Below the pieces are notes generated by a model. That model did no database searches, was not told where the DNA came from, and was given only the letters and a program-made list of their open reading frames with translations. A stretch of 64,000 nucleotides of DNA. Origin: Kingdonia uniflora (lineage: Eukaryota; Streptophyta; Magnoliopsida; Ranunculales; Circaeasteraceae). Shown here one piece after another: positions 57,283-64,000 of this stretch. The position numbers and the translations under genes are program-made. How positions within the stretch are numbered: the first letter of the stretch is position 1; each line of letters begins with the position of its first letter. The stretch spans positions 1,809,001 through 1,873,000 of the forward strand of contig JACGCM010001129.1 in the NCBI GenBank assembly GCA_014058105.1. The letters are read 5' to 3'.

Positions 57283-57770
57283 ATGCCTAGTTTTTTAGCT
57301 CTAACAGTGGATTCTTCAGTGGTATTTGGCTTGAATGAAGATTGCGCCCTCGCTGCATCCTGGCAAGAATTTGTTGATAATCTACTTCTCCGATAACTCA
57401 ATTCAATCGTTTATAGAACCGAATTCATGTCCGATTCAGATAGCACACAGAACTTTGATACCCTCATGTAGATTTATACAGCAGGTGGAATATAAGGTTA
57501 AATGTGATGAGTTTTATGTAATACGAAAGAGTAATGATAGACGGGTCAGAGGTGTTCATCTAGCTTATATTTTTGCGCGAAGCCAGAGTCCAATGGTATG
57601 AGAAATACAACCAGCCATTCATGTTCGAGACTCCATACGATATTTTTTACCGAAACTACGTCCCGTCTGATCCTCCTACAAATTATCGACTAGAAAACTA
57701 TGGACGGGATCCGTTCCCCCTTACTGAATGGTCCGAGTTTAATCCATACATCAATCATGATTACTGAATG
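57283..57770 (+). pseudogene. Unidentified ORF remnants
   Basis: ATG 57283 begins MPSFLALTVDSSVVFGLNED before a stop. Two overlapping open stretches in different frames follow (57335-57601 and 57573-57767); the second contains WYEKYNQPFMFETPYDIFYR and NYGRDPFPLTEWSEF. The composition is protein-like, but no family is recognised. The upstream 57135-57280 resembles a leader and mirrors the transposase leader on the other side of the palindrome. It may be a broken gene of a second element. Confidence 0.35.
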
Positions 57771-58167
57771 AATTAGACGCATATGAAGACTTTAAATTCA
57801 ATTTTAATTGTATATGCTTTTAGTTTAATTTCGTGCGTAGAACTACTATTTTAAGAATTGTAATTGAATTTCTATTTAAATTCAAGTTAGAGCCAAAATT
57901 GATCGATAATAATTGAATTTAAAGAAATAGGACATTAGGTCGTACAAGTACTTATATAGAGAAACAAAATTCGTGCAGTAGAACGTCTTCAAATAGTTCA
58001 ACACTGATGCACACGATAAAAATATATGTCTACAATAATACTCATCTCACAACTATATCTACTGAGACAGACTAATATCATCTCCAGTATACCGCACCCT
58101 GCTGATACTACCGGCTCCCCTGATTTGAATGCCAAATCCACGGGTCCCCTGCCAAGTCCTAGTACTA

Positions 58168-59480
58168 CTACCAAGTGGTAGCGGCAACACCTGTAAACTC
58201 GGTATTGTCCTCAGCTGTAAGTTTTGAAAGGGACAAAGAAAATTTATTTAAATTTGGATAACATAAATATGACCTTAAAAGGTAAAAATAAATAAATAAA
58301 TTTCTTACATGCTTATATAGTTGCTCATTGATAATGTCATAACCCCTCGTCAAAGTAAAAACCTAATCAGTCAATGATGTGATCATCTGGTCAACCCGCG
58401 TAGACTCTGTAAGCGCGACTCGCTTCATACCCAGACTCAGGTTCCACAACTCCTCTAAGTCGTAGGAAGAAGGCATGGGTGGCAGCTCCCTCATGCAGTG
58501 GATAGGGGTCGTCTGACGCCTCCCTGTTGACTTCATGTTCCACCCCGCATCTGGCCTCATATCCAAGCCGGGCAGACTGAAGTCCTGGGACAAGCTATAA
58601 ACCTCTGTTAATGTAACCATAGTGGGTGTAATACCAGACCTAAGTGCGCTGACCCCAAACAAATTTATGTTCCCCATCCTCTGTGAATCTTTTAATAAGT
58701 GGCCAACCTCAGTAGTCATACTACTAAAGTAGTCGGCGTAAGTCATCATCGACTCTGTAATGGCCTAATTTTATAGCTTGAAATATCTTAAAATTAGATC
58801 TTACACCAAATGTACCTGTAACAAGAATTAGTGTAATTTAAGAAATAACACAGGTGATTTAGCGTGAATTTTTTTTAAATAAGTAAAAAAACCATGACCT
58901 CGAGTTGAGGATTTAGTCACTGTAACTTTAATTGTTTGAGGCTGATATCTTATTACAAGTGATCTCTTGAGCTAAAAATACTTGATCTTGAAAGATAAAA
59001 ATTATTGTGGTCTTAGAATGTAAAATTTTTGGTCATCATCTCCTCTGGAACATATCCTTTATATAGACCTTACCTGCAGTTCGTTATCGTATAGAAGCAC
59101 GTTCTCCTGAAAATGAGGTAAGTGGTAGTTGAATGTGTAACTGTTAGTTCGTCGAAGACATGTATCTTTGACTTGCTCATATTTTTTGTAGTGCTTGAGC
59201 ATCGTTCCTTATCAGTTTGTGGTCTAGGTGTCAGTGTTAATTGTATATATCACGTGTATAATGCATGAGTCTGGTATTGAGGTAGTTCGAGTTTGGACTA
59301 GGTTGAGGGATAGGTCCCTACAGACTGGCTACAGCCAACAAAGCTGAACTCTCTCAAAGCCTCTAAATCAGCTGGACTAGATGTGTCGACATGTTGGACG
59401 GAGGATCCATCAGAATACCCGTATAGCCAGTCAACTACCAATGACATCCCCATTCTCTCTCTCTCACATCTTCTTCTCCG
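58168..59480 (-). pseudogene. Unidentified gene remnant interrupted by a solo LTR
   Basis: On the minus strand, open sequence with DTSSPADLEALREF lies right of the solo LTR (about 59385-59345). It continues across the LTR insertion in the same frame into MMTYADYFSSMTTEVGHLLK (from 58749), then RPDAGWNMKSTGRRQTTPIH and CMRELPPMPSSYDLEELWNL, to a stop at 58363. A further open segment at 58353-58168 may be another exon or frame. The Met/Gly/Arg-rich text is protein-like. I do not recognise the family; transposon-carried plant proteins such as plant-mobile-domain types are a guess only. Confidence 0.4.
58756..59322 (-). mobile_element. Solo LTR (same family as the Gypsy LTR at 42141)
   Basis: On the minus strand it runs TGTAGGGACCTATCCCTC ... 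GGCCATTACA, 567 bp. Its ends match the LTR at 42141-42664 (TGTAGGGACTTATCCC...GGCCCTTACA). The flanks are GACTC (58751-58755) and GACTG (59323-59327), a 5-bp duplication with one mismatch. No internal region lies on either side, so it is a recombination-derived solo LTR. Confidence 0.8.
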
Positions 59481-59499
59481 AAAATAAATTACCCAATTA

Positions 59500-61394
59500 C
59501 CTTTATCTCATCCTCTCCCAACACAAATCAGGCTTCTCATCATCTTTCTCTGGCCAATATGGATCGATTTAATTTCTGATTTATTACAATATATTTATTC
59601 TTTTCTCTTTGTCTCTATTTTGCTCAATGAAGATTCTTTTAGGTTATATTCATCGTGTTTCTTTGTTTGCTGACCTTCATACTGAATTTTGGTTAAGCAA
59701 ATCAATTTATGTACAGTTGCAAAACCATTTGAATTTTTTTAATTTTGATTATTTTATTTTTACAGATTGCTTATTTGAAGGTTTACAATTGTCATTTGAA
59801 TGCATACCAAATAGAGAACCCAAGTGAATGGTTGATTTGCAAAGTTGACATATTGTTAAAGAGGTACTAAGGATCCATCGTTAAAGTGGCTATAATGATG
59901 TTTGCTCAAATGCATATACAGTTGTATTTTGCTAGTCAAAGTTGTGATTGTTGTGGTAATGGACTGCCCCCATATGTGATAAACACAATCACTGGACTAA
60001 TTGTTATATTGATTAAATATTAATTCATACTTGCTCAACTTTCTCTTGATTTTTTAATCTGCAAGTGTGAAATGATATGCACCTCTTTCCCACATGGAGT
60101 AAATTTCATGATTGAGTGGTAGTCTCTCTATCTCCCCTGTAGTGTCTTTTTCACTGCGTTGCCTATTTTAATTATGATGGCACCAAGCTATGCATATCGT
60201 TTACAAAGATGCTTAGTTATTAACCACTTTGGAACCAGGGGTCTCTGTCACTCTAGATTTATTATTAGTAGAGTAATATCATAATGAAAATTGGCCATGT
60301 TAATATGTAATTTTGTCTAAGTCTCATATTAGAAGTTATCTAGCGTAGAAGCAAGAAAGCCTTTGGAGTAAGCAAGTTTGATTGATTTCATCCCCATTTG
60401 TAGTTCGTATTGCCATGTTGTATGGCTATAATTATGAAATGCGCTTAAGAGATTTGTGTTAGTACTTGAGTAGTGACTTTGTAAGAAATATATCTATATA
60501 GTATATTTTGATTTCTATCGAATTACAGTTGGATCTCTTTAGGTAGTTGGATTTCATTCTATGAAAAGAATGTATCCTGGATTACTTATTTGTGAAAATC
60601 TTCTATACTCTAGAGTTTCCATGGAGAATTGAGGAGAAGTAATACAATACAACTATGCTCAGACTCTCATATATGAGGCATAATGAAGCTACCCCTATGT
60701 ACGTAAAGGATGCATAACAACATTATAAGATTGCGTACTATTTAGAGGCCCAATAAGGATCTGAAATGCATACAAGTAGAATATGGAAAGGCAGAGAAAA
60801 GGAGGAATGCAAGTGCTATGTTTATTAGTAGGTCATGTTCATTGTTGAGTCATTTGATTTGTGCTTTTATGGGTCTAAATCATTATGGTGTTCAACAAAA
60901 TGTAAGTAAAGGTAGGCCAAAATTAATAAACCATCGATTGTGAACAAACATGAAATTTATAAATTAACATAAGCCCTAACCACATTAGTCGCCACGCCAA
61001 TGGTATTACAATGCATAAGATGTAGCGTCGAAGGCGCGTCGCACCAAAGGTTCTATACGACATAATTAGATGCAGTTCTGAAGACGCATCGACTTATTCT
61101 TTGTGGCGGGCCACAGAGAAGAGAGTGAGGGTTTTGTAATGGGCTTGAACTTCTCCATGGACTTATAAGTCTCTTTAGGAAATTGCAAATAATAATGTGC
61201 CTAGGATAATAATGGGCATTGCTTCTTTTATGGTCGTAATGTTGAATTGTCACGAAACGTAGTAAAAAAGGGTGTGGTAGACATGTGTCGGTCGACTAGT
61301 ACAGTAGAAAGATAGATCATGCATGCAGGATCCCTCTCAGTGATTGCTATCAGATTCACTTAGCTCAAACACCCTTAATGAATCATATACTTTT
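59500..61394. other. Intergenic, no gene recognised
   Basis: About 1.9 kb of AT-rich DNA. Open stretches at 59381-59572 and 59609-59827 have no recognisable motif. A GC-richer patch at 61010-61130 has CGTCG/GCGTCG words and may be part of a repeat. No element ends were found. Confidence 0.45.
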
Positions 61395-61602
61395 AAGGGC
61401 AAAAATTCAAATTCTTAGCCTACAAAATGCTCACTTCTAAACGCTAAGAGTATCTTCAATCTCTTCACAACATAACATAAAACTCAAAAAAATAATTCCA
61501 ATACTTTCATCCTAAAAAGAGTATAGCAAAGGAATCAGCAATCCTTACAAACAATGTCCAATTAACATAAAAGGCTCGGATATAACTCCACTACTTGAGA
61601 TC
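61395..61602. repeat. mTERF 3'-flank copy, truncated
   Basis: It matches 20663-20858 (ATTCTTAGCCTACAAAATGC, then TATAGCAAAGGAATCAGCAA, to CTACTTGAGATC) with a few percent difference. It stops abruptly at 61602, where LTR-like sequence begins. Confidence 0.85.
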
Positions 61603-62131
61603 TATTGTTAGCATGTGTTCAAAATTGGCAGTATCAAAAACAGGTTAAGGAGATTAGAAAGCGATCAAAACAATTATCAAGATATGATCGAGTCTAGTGC
61701 ATACACACTATCTCCTTATGACAGATTTGCCCTTGCCACAGTGCTTTGCAGGATATAATTGGCCCATGTCTCCCAGGATACAATGATCAATTGCAGGGAG
61801 AAGAAAACACTTTTATCTCTTTTCCAAACGAACCTTGATTACATCTGTTTTTCTCTCTTGAAAATGACTCAAGAAAACTCTGAAAAAACTGATTAAAAAA
61901 AATGAAAATGAAGTTGGGTTATATAGAGTATAGGTGACTCTTCACCAAGGGTCACACCTCAAGTTAGTACCTCTTCACCAAAAGGTCACACCTCAAGTTA
62001 GTGTCTCTTCACCAAGGGTCACTCCTCAAGTTAGTGCCTCTTCACCAAAGGTCACACCTCAAGTTACGACTCTTTACCAAGGGTCACACCTTAAGACACG
62101 ACTCTTCACCAAGGGTCATACCTTAAGACAC
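61603..62131 (-). mobile_element. Probable LTR segment on the minus strand, with 33-bp tandem repeats
   Basis: The segment abuts the truncated mTERF flank. On the minus strand it ends CATGCTAACA, has a TATA-like CTCTATATAACC near 61924-61913, and upstream (61936-62131) has about six 33-bp tandem repeats containing TTGGTGAAGAG and GGTGTGACC. TATA, upstream repeats and CA end suggest the U3-R-U5 of an LTR. The LTR's other end is uncertain; a candidate is TGTTGGAAAAAAACC at 63428, preceded by the purine-rich AAATGTGGGGGAT. No coding sequence supports the class. Confidence 0.4.
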
Positions 62132-62199
62132 ACCTCATGATGTGTCTGTTGGAAACAACTCAAATTACGCACATTACAACTTATAAGTAAACTCTTACT

Positions 62200-63345
62200 T
62201 ATAATCTAGAGTTGTGTAACCTACTGATAGACGTAGAAATACGTAGGATTAATGCGCCTAAAAGTATAGTTTTGTTAATCCCGATTTATTAAATTCTAAT
62301 GTTAGTAGCATTTTCTTATTTTTAGGCACTTATCACTGTTGGAGCTAATATGTAGAAAAAGACATCTAATAGAAGGTATAAAGAGTTGAAGCATCTCCAG
62401 AAGTCTCTCAGGCACAAGGAATATGCCTACATTCAATATACTTGTAGATTTTCTCCATGGAATAAAGATGATGGACTCTACAAAGATTAACATGAGATAG
62501 GATTTATCTTTATCTGATAGAGTTTTAGAATTGTAAATATGTCTCTCTTATCTCCTATAAATATGAGAGCAATTCTATGTATTTTACACATCTCAATCTC
62601 AGGAAGGAATAAAGCTTGCGTTTTTCAGTATCTTTATTTTTCTCTCTCTTTTATTTTATGCGTTTAATTTAAGTTGTGATCAACACCATTAATGGAGAGC
62701 TAATCTCCTTAGCTTAGGCTAAGGATTGAACCTCCGATGAAGTGAGCTAAATTGATGTTAATAGTAGTTTAGATCTAGAATTAATCTTCAATTCTCTGAT
62801 TTGAAGTTACAAAGAGTTGATCTAGCCATGACAACTCTAAGTTGCTACAGATATGAGAAAGATGTCGAATTAGCCATATTCGATTATTTTCACGCTCAAA
62901 GGGAATTCTAGATCACTAGAGTTAAAACTCCCCAGCTAGCAATGGAAAAGAGTTTATAAACCCTAGATCCGACTGTCCATGAACAACGAAGTTCTTACTT
63001 AGGGTTTTACCCACAAACCCTAGATCTTAGACCCGAATAGACCTAGCATGGCTATTACGTGTGGATAGAAGCTACCGTTTTCATATCGTTTAGTAAACTA
63101 AGTCGGAGGTGATCCAAAGCCTAGGTTCTTTTCCTTATAATCGTACCAAAAGTTAATTTAGATTTATGTTTTAGATCAAAACCCTTTTATCAAAATTAGT
63201 TTAGATTCATTTATTAGTTAATTAGGAAATTATATTTTTAATACGTTTACTCTCCGTGGATTCGACCCCCGCTTACCCTTATTATATTACGATACCTATA
63301 GTTTTGAGCGGGGTATTTAAAGACCAAGTTTTTCTTGCATCACCT
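62200..63345. repeat. LTR-retrotransposon-like non-coding sequence
   Basis: It contains CTCCGTGGATTCGACCCCCG (63251-63270), a phrase typical of the 3' part of some plant Gypsy LTRs. It also has several AACCCTAGATC words (62950-63030). No ORF of note. It may be nested in the minus-strand LTR at 61603. Boundaries are not resolved. Confidence 0.3.
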
Positions 63346-63840
63346 ACATACCCAATGTGGTACAAAATAAGTCATTTAGATATAAACCATTAAAACTAAG
63401 GATAAAGCCATAAGGTTTTTTTCCAACAATCCCCCACATTTGAATGGTAACAGATAAACTCAGACCAAACAAAAAAAGAAGAAGAAGAGAAAAATAGGGA
63501 ATGATCCTGCATCGAGAGAGGTGTCTTGTGGACTGAACCTTCCCCAGTGAAAAACTATTGAATTTACGCTGATTAGTAAACATATGTCTTGAACTGCTAG
63601 CTTTAGTGTAAACCAAGACAATAGTCTTTACATAGTACATTTCCAAACGCATTTGGCTCTCACAGTTGTGTTCAATTCGGCCTTGAACAAATCTCAGATT
63701 CATGAGTGCTATTAGAAAATTTTGCCTTATAAAATTCTCATGGAAACGGCCCCACCTCACACTAACATAGGTAATTGCCTATTAAGAGTACCCTGTCGTA
63801 CCCCACTTGTAAATACAAGTTATAGGAATCATTAAAGGCT
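63346..63840 (-). other. Possible 3' internal end of a minus-strand LTR element
   Basis: An open minus-strand stretch (63760-63344) ends at a purine-rich tract, AAATGTGGGGGATTG (read in reverse at about 63443-63429), followed by TGTTGG. This resembles a polypurine tract and LTR start. The protein text has no recognisable domain. Confidence 0.3.
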
Positions 63841-63854
63841 TAAATAGCCTACCC

Positions 63855-63998
63855 TGGAAATTACTACAGGTTGTACTGTTTACATTATGGAATGAGCAGG
63901 AGTACCAATCAACTGGAAATTACTACAGGTTGTACTGTTTATAGGTTGTGTTGTTTACATTATGAAACCATTACTGGAAATTACTACAGGCTTAAATC
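63855..63998. repeat. Imperfect tandem repeat at the right window edge
   Basis: The words CTGGAAATTACTACAGG and TTGTACTGTTTACATTATG recur three times and twice at irregular spacing. The array is cut by the window end. Confidence 0.7.
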
Positions 63999-64000
63999 TC

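Noticed and set aside
61936..63998. CRISPR array
   Set aside because: The repeats are directly adjacent without unique spacers and the genome is a plant's; they are ordinary tandem repeats.

Overview
This is a eudicot plant nuclear segment: intron-rich housekeeping genes with GT-AG introns, plant-type U1 snRNA genes with USE and TATA promoters, an mTERF-family gene, and many nested plant transposons. About the first 15 kb is genic; most of the remainder is repeat-derived.

Layout. 1-2.3 kb: the 3' part of a gene for the 20S proteasome beta-5 subunit (5' exons lie left of the window). 3.1-14.0 kb: a complete 16-exon gene for the spliceosomal DEAH helicase PRP16; its 2-kb intron 11 holds an antisense LINE remnant. 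14.6-14.9 kb: a short conserved-looking protein gene on the minus strand. 15.8-22.9 kb: two U1 snRNA genes, one U1 pseudogene, one intact single-exon mTERF gene (minus strand), a 377-bp Tourist/Harbinger-like MITE just upstream of it, and dispersed copies of the mTERF gene's coding and 3'-flanking sequence. The U1 genes and mTERF flank copies alternate, which suggests joint segmental duplication.

23.3-27.8 kb: rearranged, partly repeated fragments of an endogenous pararetrovirus-like element (minus strand: RNase H tail, an unidentified downstream ORF, promoter/leader and a tRNA-Met-type primer site), split by a solo LTR. 27.8-42.7 kb: a 5'-truncated Ty3/Gypsy element of Tat type with two RNase H domains, integrase, an antisense extra-ORF region, and a 3' LTR; a decayed Copia element sits inside it (37.9-42.0 kb). 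42.7-47.0 kb: decayed LINEs on both strands and a 60-bp tandem repeat. 47.3-48.0 kb: an mTERF pseudogene cut by a PIF/Harbinger element (48.0 to about 57.1 kb), whose ORF1 is in turn split by a 5.5-kb Copia element with both LTRs and a perfect 5-bp target duplication. 57.2-59.5 kb: unidentified ORF remnants, one interrupted by a solo LTR of the same family as the Gypsy 3' LTR. 59.5-64 kb: mostly non-coding, with another mTERF flank copy and LTR-like sequence carrying 33-bp tandem repeats.

Functionally, PRP16 (second catalytic step of splicing) and U1 (5' splice-site recognition) are both spliceosome parts, but nothing in the sequence suggests that their proximity is more than chance. The clearest structural story is the layered insertion history: mTERF duplicate, then Harbinger, then Copia. 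Splice sites were read by eye from consensus and reading-frame continuity. All family assignments rest on motif recognition, not on database searches.
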